Source of the DNA: Spirochaetia bacterium
GTDB lineage: Bacteria; Spirochaetota; Leptospiria; Turneriellales; JAOUOS01
Reading direction: 5' to 3'
Length of the DNA: 64,000 bases
NCBI GenBank assembly: GCA_029880265.1
Contig: JAOUOT010000010.1
Span: forward strand, 1 to 64,000
Numbering within the stretch: the first letter of the stretch is position 1; every line of letters begins with the position of its first letter. Under the pieces are notes generated by a model. It saw only the letters and a list, made by a program, of their open reading frames with translations. It was not told the DNA's origin and did no database searches. A program made the position numbers and the translations under genes. Of the stretch, positions 50,777-58,140 are shown piece by piece.

Positions 50777-51620
50777 TAATAAATCTGTTTTTTTCAGATA
50801 AATCTTTTTTAATTTCAATATCTGAAAATCCCGCTTCTGATAATAAATTTCTTTTAAGTTCAATCAAAAGAGGGTTTGTTTCTAAATAAAAAGTTCCGCC
50901 GCCTTTTAACAGGCTAAAAACGTTTTGAAAAAAAGTCTTAAAAAATACTTCGGGATTTTTTACAAGCAGCCCTTTTTTTGGTTCAAAGTCTTTTACGCTT
51001 TTGTCTAATTGCTTAAACTCGTCTATTAATACATAGGGGGGGTTTGATACGGCCATATCAAATGGTCTGAAATCTTTCATGTTTAAAAAATTATTTTTAA
51101 TATATTCAATATTGGCCGCGTCATTTAAAATGAGTTTTTCAACATTCTTTTGACAAACTTTAAGAGCCTTTCTTGAAATATCAATAAAGGTCAAACAATT
51201 GATATTTAATTCTAAGAAAAGAGTAATGCCTATACAGCCCGAACCGCAGCCGATATCGATTAGGTCTAATTTTTCTTTTTTTTCTTTTGAAGTATTGTAA
51301 ATAATCCATTCTATGAGTTCTTCTGTTTCGGGCCGGGGAATGAGAACATTCTTGTTGACGAGAAAATTTCGAGAGAAAAATTCTTTTTCGCCGGTAATAT
51401 AAGCCGTAGGATATCCCTTGATCTTTTTTTTAAATAAGCTTTTTAAAGTTCTATAATCTCTTGAACTTATTACCTCTTTTTCTTTTGTGAAAATCTGCGT
51501 AGGAAGCAGATTTAACGCTCTGCAAAACAAGATGCGCGTTTCAAGGCGGGCATTTTCAATTTTATAATCTTTCAAATAATTTTCAAATACCGTAAAAGCT
51601 TCTTTTATAGTCAAGTTCAT
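50760..51620 (-). CDS. prmC: Peptide chain release factor glutamine methyltransferase
   Basis: PrmC (HemK) methylates the Gln of the GGQ motif in RF1 and RF2, using S-adenosylmethionine. The 286-residue protein has the N-terminal helical domain (ENARLETRILFCRALNL), LIPRPETEELIEWII, the SAM-binding DLIDIGCGSGCIGITLFLE and the substrate-binding NPPYVLID, all in the expected order. The start at ATG 51620 gives a normal N-terminus. It is convergent with recG, and divergent from the DHH gene with 166 bp between. It is a single-gene unit as far as the window shows. Confidence 0.95.
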   Translation of the reverse strand: MNLTIKEAFTVFENYLKDYKIENARLETRILFCRALNLLPTQIFTKEKEVISSRDYRTLKSLFKKKIKGYPTAYITGEKEFFSRNFLVNKNVLIPRPETEELIEWIIYNTSKEKKEKLDLIDIGCGSGCIGITLFLELNINCLTFIDISRKALKVCQKNVEKLILNDAANIEYIKNNFLNMKDFRPFDMAVSNPPYVLIDEFKQLDKSVKDFEPKKGLLVKNPEVFFKTFFQNVFSLLKGGGTFYLETNPLLIELKRNLLSEAGFSDIEIKKDLSEKNRFIKCVKK

Positions 51621-51786
51621 AAATTTCAGTTAAGAAAGAGTATCAAAAGATTAAAAAGCAAACCTCTTTGACTTTAGAAAATATCTTTTGATGTCATGAT
51701 TCATGTTCATAATTGAAACAATAATGAAAAATCATTGTCTGCATGAATAGTAATTTTTTATTTTCCTATAGTTGAGAAGTTAAAAT

Positions 51787-52845
51787 ATGAATAATCGAAA
51801 ACTTGCTAAAAGTCTTTTGCAGAAATATAGGCCCTCGTCTTCTATTCTGCCTAAAATAAAAACCTTTATTGAAAAAAACAAGAGATTTATTTTAACGACG
51901 CATATAGGTGCCGATCCCGACGGGTTATCAAGTGAAGTGGCCCTCTATTATTTATTAAAAAAATTAAAAAAAGAAGTAATTATATTAAATTGCGAAAAAC
52001 CCCCCGAGCTTTTAACGTTTATTGACTTTGAAAATAAAATTAATTTTATTAAAGATCATTATAAAGACTATAATCGCTGGCGCGCAAAACTAAACGATTA
52101 TGCGTTAATTGTTCTCGATTGTTCCGAATTAAAGCGCCTTGACTGCATATCAAATTTAATCAGAGATTTAAATATAAACTGGATATCTATCGACCATCAC
52201 TTAACTCCGGTTAAAAAAAACCTGTTTATAGATACGTCGTATCCGGCGACTACCGAAATTATATGGGATTTGTTTCATTATATGAAAATTCCTCTAAATA
52301 AGAATATCGCCAATATTTTATACGCGGGTCTTATCGCAGACAGCGGCAACTTCAGATACAACAAAACCTCGTTTCGAACCCACCTTGCCGCAGGAGAGCT
52401 ATTAGAATTCGGTATTGATTCTGATTTGATGTATAAAAAAATATTTGAGGCGCATCCGCCCGACAGGCTCGTATTATTAAAAAGATTACTTAAAAAAATG
52501 ACTTTAAATAAAGAGTTTGGCTATGTTTTTGCTGAATATAAAAAAAACGCCGGCAAGAATCTTGACCTGGGAGATTCTGCGACTGACGGCATTGTCAATA
52601 CGCTATTAGCGGTAAGAGATATTAAAATTGCTGCCTTAATCACCGAAACCATAGAAGGCGAATTAAAGTGCTCATTGCGCTCGATAGGAGACGTAAATGT
52701 CGCTAAAATTGCCGAGAATTTCGGAGGCGGGGGACATAAAAACGCCGCGGGATGCCGAATTCAAGAGCCTTACAAAAAAGCAAAAAAGAAAATAGTAGCG
52801 GGTATTGAAAATTATCTTAAAGGCGTTGAAGCCGAGCAAAAATAA
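51787..52845 (+). CDS. DHH/DHHA1 phosphoesterase (NrnA-like)
   Basis: This is a 352-residue DHH-superfamily phosphoesterase. The metal-binding motifs are THIGADPDGLSSEVAL, LIVLDCSELKRL, the DHH signature SIDHHLTP, and YAGLIADSGNFRY. The C-terminal DHHA1 domain has GGGGHKNAAGCRI. NrnA-type members degrade short oligoribonucleotides and/or pAp, and others hydrolyse cyclic dinucleotides; this one lacks the membrane and PAS parts of GdpP, so an NrnA-like role is most likely. The ATG has GAGAAG about eight bases upstream. It converges with the ABC permease gene 12 bp downstream. Confidence 0.9.
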   Translation: MNNRKLAKSLLQKYRPSSSILPKIKTFIEKNKRFILTTHIGADPDGLSSEVALYYLLKKLKKEVIILNCEKPPELLTFIDFENKINFIKDHYKDYNRWRAKLNDYALIVLDCSELKRLDCISNLIRDLNINWISIDHHLTPVKKNLFIDTSYPATTEIIWDLFHYMKIPLNKNIANILYAGLIADSGNFRYNKTSFRTHLAAGELLEFGIDSDLMYKKIFEAHPPDRLVLLKRLLKKMTLNKEFGYVFAEYKKNAGKNLDLGDSATDGIVNTLLAVRDIKIAALITETIEGELKCSLRSIGDVNVAKIAENFGGGGHKNAAGCRIQEPYKKAKKKIVAGIENYLKGVEAEQK

Positions 52846-52857
52846 GAATAATATAAA

Positions 52858-54249
52858 TTAATCTTTTTTCACAAGCTGGATGGTTTTTTTGGCCGTTAAA
52901 ATGATTGTCGGAAGCAGCGAAAAACATCCAGCTAAAAGCGCCGTCGCAAATATTAAACTCAATTTTTCTTTGGCCGTAATAAGAAGATTATTTTGATTAA
53001 TGATCGTTTCGCCAATTAAGGGCAGATTTTTTGCGCTTTGCTGAATATAGACAAACATATTTTCTGAAATATAAAAAGCGGCCAGAGAATAAATGAATCC
53101 CCAGATTGCGCCCTCAAGAAACATTATGAACCAAATAAAGTAAATTGAACTCCCGAAAACCATACATAGGCCAAATTCATATTTATTTTTAATTGCGATG
53201 AGCGAAAACGAGTTAAACAATGAAATTAAACTGACGATTAAAAGAATAAGAGCCGCCGACCAGAAAATAATATCTATTTGACTTAATTTTTCGTATAACT
53301 GAGAATATTCAGTTTCTCTCTCATTTAAAAGATATCCCCGTTTTTGCGCTATTTTTCTTATCTCTTCGGCTTTTTCGGTATTTGACGCCGTTATAAATAC
53401 CTGATCATATGAGTTTAAAGCGTTTATCATTTTCCATTGACGGTGTTTGCCCTGAACCCATAAAAGAGGAACCCCAGCCGAAGAGATAAACCGGTCGGGC
53501 ACAAATCCGCATAATTTTATATTCACTATTTCTTTTAATTCGGCGTTTCTCATTAAAACACTTCTGCCTATTTGAACGGGCATTTCTATGCCAATGGCGC
53601 TTTCTTTTTTTATAACCGGAATAGACGGAATCATTACGGCATACGACTGAATCAAGTCAATATAAGACTCGGGAACCACAATTGGTATGACGGTTCTTTG
53701 TCCGCCTTTTGGCAAGATTTTACGCTTTGGCCTGAAATCATTCATGCATGACAGATAGGGTTTTACGACAGACGCGTCTATTCCCTGAAAGATCATATCC
53801 ATTTGAAAAGCGACGCTTGAAAGAGCCGGATGTTCGACGTACATCAGGGCGGGCGACTGTAAAACTTGGGTATAAGTTACTTTTTCAACGTGGGGCCATT
53901 TTTTCATTTCGCGAATTTGGCGGGTAGAGATTCCCATATTGACCCCTTGCTTTGAGCCGAATAGAGAAAACAAAAGAGATTTTTCGGGAGCTTTTTTTGA
54001 TTTTATTTTTATAAATTCTGCGGGAAGAGAAGTTTTCAGCGTCTCTATAAACTTTGATTTCAGGGGGCGAATCATGCCTAGAGAAAAAATTAAAATTATA
54101 AGCGTTAGAAAAAGGCCGAAGGTGGCGGCAATGTTTTTAAGAGCGTGTTTTTTAAGCAAAAAAATAATCAGATAAATTCTTTTGAAAAGAAAAGAGAAAA
54201 GAATATTCAGGTATAAAATCATTTTTCTAAAAATAATATTTTCTTTCAT
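52858..54249 (-). CDS. ABC transporter permease of the FtsX/LolC/MacB type
   Basis: This 463-residue inner-membrane protein has one N-terminal membrane segment (IAATFGLFLTLIILIFSLGM), a large extracytoplasmic domain of about 270 residues, and three C-terminal segments (IDIIFWSAALILLIVSLISL, FIWFIMFLEGAIWGFIYSLA, LSLIFATALLAGCFSLLPTI). This is the FtsX-like topology of LolC/E and MacB permeases, which move lipoproteins or other envelope substrates without crossing the inner membrane in the usual way. The next gene upstream encodes the matching ATPase and overlaps the start by 4 bp. The substrate is unknown; a single permease gene suggests a homodimer. Confidence 0.85.
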   Translation of the reverse strand: MKENIIFRKMILYLNILFSFLFKRIYLIIFLLKKHALKNIAATFGLFLTLIILIFSLGMIRPLKSKFIETLKTSLPAEFIKIKSKKAPEKSLLFSLFGSKQGVNMGISTRQIREMKKWPHVEKVTYTQVLQSPALMYVEHPALSSVAFQMDMIFQGIDASVVKPYLSCMNDFRPKRKILPKGGQRTVIPIVVPESYIDLIQSYAVMIPSIPVIKKESAIGIEMPVQIGRSVLMRNAELKEIVNIKLCGFVPDRFISSAGVPLLWVQGKHRQWKMINALNSYDQVFITASNTEKAEEIRKIAQKRGYLLNERETEYSQLYEKLSQIDIIFWSAALILLIVSLISLFNSFSLIAIKNKYEFGLCMVFGSSIYFIWFIMFLEGAIWGFIYSLAAFYISENMFVYIQQSAKNLPLIGETIINQNNLLITAKEKLSLIFATALLAGCFSLLPTIILTAKKTIQLVKKD

Positions 54250-54944
54250 GTTTTTATTTTTCTTTTTTTGTCTTTAATTTTAATTAATTTGCCATTTTCA
54301 AGGCTTAAAATCATATCTGATTTTTCTTTAATAAGATTGCTATGCGTTACGCATATAATGGTAAAATTTTCTTTTTTCAGATTTAAGAGCAAAGATAATA
54401 TCTCTTTTTCTGTTTTTTCGTCAAGGTTTCCCGTCGGTTCGTCTAATAAAAGCAAGGGCGGTTTTAAAAGAAGGGCCCTGCCTAATGCCGTTCTTTGGGC
54501 CTCGCCTCCTGAAATATCTTTCGGATAAGCGTCTTTTCTGTGCAGAATTCCGAGTTTGTTCATGACCTCTAAAATTTCGATTTTCTTCACTTTTTTTGAA
54601 GTAAAAAAAGACGGAAACTGTATATTGCGATATACGCTCAGGTAAGAAACTAATCTGAAATCTTGAAACACATAGCCGATATTTTCTTTGCGGAACTTTC
54701 CCATTTTAAATTCGCCGGCCCTGTGGTAAGGCTTATCTTTAAAGAAATATTCTCCTTTTTGTGCTTTTAGAAAACCTCCTAATAAATAAAGCAGGGTACT
54801 TTTTCCCGAGCCCGATTTGCCTATAAGGCTTACCATAGAGCCTTGATTTATTTCAAGATTTATTTCATTTAAAATATTTCTTTTGCCGTATGAAAAAGAA
54901 ATATTTTTTAAAAGTATCATTTGCGAGGCGGTCTTTTCTTTCAT
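54246..54944 (-). CDS. ABC transporter ATPase (LolD/MacB-like)
   Basis: This 232-residue ATPase powers the adjacent FtsX-type permease. Motifs are Walker A LIGKSGSGKSTLLYLLGG, the Q-loop in GYVFQDFRLVSYLSVYRNI, the ABC signature ISGGEAQRTALGRALLL (SGGE in place of SGGQ) and Walker B LLLLDEPTGNLDEKT, with the switch His in ICVTHSN. The PTGNLD sequence after Walker B is characteristic of the LolD/MacB/FtsE group. The gene overlaps the response-regulator stop and the permease start by about 4 bp each, so it lies inside a four-gene translationally coupled operon headed by a histidine kinase. Confidence 0.93.
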   Translation of the reverse strand: MKEKTASQMILLKNISFSYGKRNILNEINLEINQGSMVSLIGKSGSGKSTLLYLLGGFLKAQKGEYFFKDKPYHRAGEFKMGKFRKENIGYVFQDFRLVSYLSVYRNIQFPSFFTSKKVKKIEILEVMNKLGILHRKDAYPKDISGGEAQRTALGRALLLKPPLLLLDEPTGNLDEKTEKEILSLLLNLKKENFTIICVTHSNLIKEKSDMILSLENGKLIKIKDKKRKIKT

Positions 54945-55978
54945 ATTTGAAATACCGATATGTTTTTGTATGGTATATTTTGAACAGGATTATATAGGCA
55001 TATGACTTCGGTTTTTTTATCTTTTTGTATGTTAAATATCACTTGCGTTAAATGTTCACGCAATAAAAAAATTCCTCTGCCGTGTGTATCTGATAAGCCT
55101 TTCGGCAGTCCCGTTTCTGAACAAAGAGCCGTATGCCGGTAAAGACGGTATAGTATTTCTTTCTTAGATAAAGAGCCGTGCGGATCCTGGCAGACTAAAA
55201 TTATCCAATCGTTATAAAAGCCGTATTGAAGAATAAAAGCGTCTTCGTCTTGCAAAACAATATTTTCATGCGGAATCAGTTTGTCTGATTCTTCTATTAT
55301 TTCCTGATATTTATAACTGCCGTCTTTGTGGCGTGGAGCTCTTATCATGGCATTGGCGGTAATTTCGTCTAAAACAAGCTTGCTTAAAGAAATCGGTATT
55401 TTTTTCTTATCTTTTAGAATTTTACAGATTCTTTCAGTCCACATAATCTTATCGTTCATGCTTCTAATGATTACGCTGTAGACTTCTTTATTTTCAGGCT
55501 CAATTGTTCTTTTCATTTCGGGAGGGAAGTAAATCTTAATATCATTAAAATACTTTTCTATGCCGAAGATATCCTGAGTTATGCTTTTATAGGCCATTAC
55601 AAAAATATCGTGAAGGCTTAAATTTGAATGTTTCGTCATTACCTGATCAATTTCTTCGTTTTTTATAAATTCTATATAGTCATTTATATCGTAAGAGGTT
55701 ATTAAAGCTATTTTAGTTTTGAGATTCTTTTTTTTTATGATCTTGACAAGTTCCAGACCGCTTTTATCAGATAAATTAATATCAGAAATAACTAAATCAT
55801 AAGGTTTTTTCTCTTCTATTGACTTTTGAATCAAGTCTTCAGCGTTTGTTAAAGAATCCGTTGCGTCGACGATAAAATAGGGCATTAAATAATCTTTAAT
55901 CGCCAATAATATTGATTCTACGTCTTCTACAATAAGAATCTTATATTTTTTCAGGTCTTCAAAATCTTTAACGGGCAT
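54941..55978 (-). CDS. Response regulator with a serine-kinase-type HATPase output domain
   Basis: This 345-residue protein has an N-terminal receiver (KILIVEDVESILLAIKDYL, acceptor Asp in LVISDINLSDKSGLEL, then LITSYD and MTKHS). Its C-terminal HATPase-like domain resembles anti-sigma-factor kinases: KLVLDEITANAMIRAPRHK (N box), DDxG-like segment DPHGSLSKKEI, and SDTHGRGIFLLREHLTQVIF (G box). This output type is usual where phosphorylation controls a partner-switching or protein-protein step rather than DNA binding. It lies between its likely cognate kinase (16 bp upstream) and the ABC genes (4-bp overlap), so signalling may control the transporter directly. Confidence 0.82.
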   Translation of the reverse strand: MPVKDFEDLKKYKILIVEDVESILLAIKDYLMPYFIVDATDSLTNAEDLIQKSIEEKKPYDLVISDINLSDKSGLELVKIIKKKNLKTKIALITSYDINDYIEFIKNEEIDQVMTKHSNLSLHDIFVMAYKSITQDIFGIEKYFNDIKIYFPPEMKRTIEPENKEVYSVIIRSMNDKIMWTERICKILKDKKKIPISLSKLVLDEITANAMIRAPRHKDGSYKYQEIIEESDKLIPHENIVLQDEDAFILQYGFYNDWIILVCQDPHGSLSKKEILYRLYRHTALCSETGLPKGLSDTHGRGIFLLREHLTQVIFNIQKDKKTEVICLYNPVQNIPYKNISVFQI

Positions 55979-55994
55979 TTTTAATTAACGATTT

Positions 55995-57095
55995 TCAATA
56001 AAATTTTAATCGAAATCGCGTGTGTTTTCCTCTTGAGTCTGTTTCAATAACGGCGTTGTGTTCGAATAATATTTTCTGAACCAGAAACAATCCTAATCCG
56101 CTTCCGCTTTTTCCTTTCTTAGTCGTAAAATAAGGATCAAAAATTCGGCTGATAATATCGCCCGAAATTCCGCCTGCGTTATCGATGTATTGAACCTCTA
56201 AGAACTTTTTATCGTCTTCTGATTTTGAGTCATTTGCCATTCTGCCTATAAGCCATACGGTTACAGTAGATTCGGGTTCGGCAGCTTCTAAGCTATTTTT
56301 AAATAAGTTAATAAAAACCTGTATTATTTTAGACTTATTTCCGCTGATTTGATAGTCTTTTCCCAGGCGCCATTTAAATTGAATTTTTAATTTCTTTTTA
56401 TAAATTCGTTTAATTTCTTTTATTGACTCTCTAAGAGTTTCATAAATTATTATTTTATCAATCTCATAAGTTTCTTTTGTATGAAAGCTTTTAATGTCAG
56501 ATATTATATGCGATGTTTTTTTTAAATCTGTCTTTAAAAGCCTGATTTTATTTTTAATATAATCGCTGTTTATTGAAACTTCTTTGTCAATTTTTTCTTC
56601 TATATTTTGAAGCGTTAAACTTAAACCCGTTAAGGGGTTTGCAAGTTCATGCGCTACAGATTGAATTAATGTGCCCAAGGCTATTAGTTTCGAATTTCGG
56701 GCATATTCTTCTTCGTCTTGACGGTAACGCGTTATATCAGATATAACTTCAATGACGACTGGCTTATTCTCGTCATCATATACGATATGCTGTTTGATAT
56801 TAAAATATCGAAGTCTGCCTACAGGGTCGTCGGGTTCTTCAATCGAGATCTCAAACGAATTGTTTAAATTATTTTTAATAGACGCTGCATTATTGTCAAA
56901 GATATTACAAAAATCGCAGGGTTCTTTTCTTGAAAATAACGCCTTATAGCATAAATGTTTTTCGAGTTCTTTGCGTTTTTTCTTTCCTGAAAAATCTAGC
57001 GCCGGCTTATTCGCGTTAATAATTTTTCTTGAACTGTTTACGGCAAAAATGAGATCATTTGAATAATCAAACAAGTTTTGCGAATTTATCTGCAT
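55995..57095 (-). CDS. PAS-domain sensor histidine kinase
   Basis: This is a soluble kinase of about 366 residues from ATG 57095; the ORF track uses a TTG at 57131, for which I see no support. The PAS domain (FDYSNDLIFAVNSSRKIINAN to ISDITRYRQDEE) contains the common Cys-rich insertion CYKALFSRKEPCDFC, which may bind metal or sense redox. The HisKA domain carries the phospho-His in QSVAHELANPLTGLSL. The HATPase has NLFKNSLEAAEP (N box), YIDNAGGISGDIISRIFDPY and FTTKKGKSGSGLGLFLVQKI. No membrane segment is present. It heads an operon with a receiver-HATPase protein and a LolD-like ABC transporter. Confidence 0.9.
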   Translation of the reverse strand: MQINSQNLFDYSNDLIFAVNSSRKIINANKPALDFSGKKKRKELEKHLCYKALFSRKEPCDFCNIFDNNAASIKNNLNNSFEISIEEPDDPVGRLRYFNIKQHIVYDDENKPVVIEVISDITRYRQDEEEYARNSKLIALGTLIQSVAHELANPLTGLSLTLQNIEEKIDKEVSINSDYIKNKIRLLKTDLKKTSHIISDIKSFHTKETYEIDKIIIYETLRESIKEIKRIYKKKLKIQFKWRLGKDYQISGNKSKIIQVFINLFKNSLEAAEPESTVTVWLIGRMANDSKSEDDKKFLEVQYIDNAGGISGDIISRIFDPYFTTKKGKSGSGLGLFLVQKILFEHNAVIETDSRGKHTRFRLKFY

Positions 57096-57166
57096 TATAG
57101 CACGAAACTTTATAGAGGGTTTCGTTGACAAGAAATTTTTAAGCGCCAGATTTGTTTTGATTATAA

Positions 57167-57193
57167 AGAAACCGGCATATTAGGCCGGTTTCT
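57167..57193 (-). terminator. Intrinsic terminator after the exported-protein gene
   Basis: AGAAACCGGC and GCCGGTTTCT form a perfect 10-bp stem with a 7-base loop, 18 bp beyond the stop of the minus-strand gene at 57211. On that strand the stem is followed by TTATAATC, a short T-rich run. It also separates this gene from the kinase operon. Confidence 0.7.
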
Positions 57194-57210
57194 CTGTTTC
57201 ATGACTCTTT

Positions 57211-57891
57211 TTAGTAGCCCGCCAAAGATTTTTTTAAGTCTTCAATCAGGTTATCGGTTGTGCTTGTTCCGTATCTCGCCTGATATCCTATGGTATACGT
57301 GTACATCTTCTGAAAATATGCTAGATTTTTTAAATAAAATTCTCTTTTGAATTTAATTCTTAAAGGGTTACTTATTGTGTTTTGCATACTTTTTAAGGCT
57401 ACCGTTATAGGTCTTCCGTCGTTAAAAATATTGGTAATTTCAATATCTTGCGAATCTTCAGTTTGAGGGCTCGGATCTACAACTTTATTTTCAATCTTGG
57501 TCTGTTGTTGAAAATTTTCTTCAATCACCGTAGTCTCGATTTTTTTAAGAGAGTTTCCGCTGTAGTATAGCCTCATTATTTTAGATTTCATGCCGACAAC
57601 CTCTCCTGTATTTCTGGTGTGGTTGATAAACGAATAGCTTTCAAGCTCTATGTAATCTTCTGCCTGACGAAATCTTGTTTGAGCCGGAGAATAATTTACG
57701 TCTTTTCCTTTTAACGAATAAAAGTCTGTAAACTCTTTGTTCATATCTACTATTTTTTTATCCAATTTTTTTTCGGTTTCTTCAAGCTCTTTAGACAATT
57801 GACTGTCGTCGCTTTTTGCTTTTTGAGAGTAAAGCTGGGTGATAAAAAGCGTCGCCATAATCATTCCCGTTATTAATGGTTTAGTTCTCAT
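57211..57891 (-). CDS. Exported protein of unknown function
   Basis: This is a 226-residue protein that I do not recognise. The ATG has a strong AAGGAAG ribosome-binding site, so the start is firm. A signal peptide (TKPLITGMIMATLFITQLYSQ) is followed by a charged helix (DDSQLSKELEETEKKLDKKI), then a region rich in beta-strand character with regular polar spacing (YIELESYSFINHTRNTGEVV; KIMRLYYSGNSLKKIETTVI). It ends GTSTTDNLIEDLKKSLAGY. No cysteine or enzyme motif is seen. It is monocistronic with its own terminator, 320 bp from the kinase reading frame's end of regulation. It is probably periplasmic. Confidence 0.72.
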   Translation of the reverse strand: MRTKPLITGMIMATLFITQLYSQKAKSDDSQLSKELEETEKKLDKKIVDMNKEFTDFYSLKGKDVNYSPAQTRFRQAEDYIELESYSFINHTRNTGEVVGMKSKIMRLYYSGNSLKKIETTVIEENFQQQTKIENKVVDPSPQTEDSQDIEITNIFNDGRPITVALKSMQNTISNPLRIKFKREFYLKNLAYFQKMYTYTIGYQARYGTSTTDNLIEDLKKSLAGY

Positions 57892-58140
57892 GATCTTCCT
57901 TCCTTCTTTTTTATTAATTCATTATACTTTATAATGACGAAACAAAGTTATTTTTAATAACAATATTTTTTTATATTACCATATTTTTTCTGAGTTTAAT
58001 CGATATTTTCTCATTTTGCCCAAGATTTTCTATGTATTCTTGTTTTATCTTATTAAAACCTTTAAAAAACGGCAACAATTGTTTTCTATATAAAGAAAAT
58101 AATGCCCATAAACGGCCCGAAAATTTCGCCTATCTAGGTT

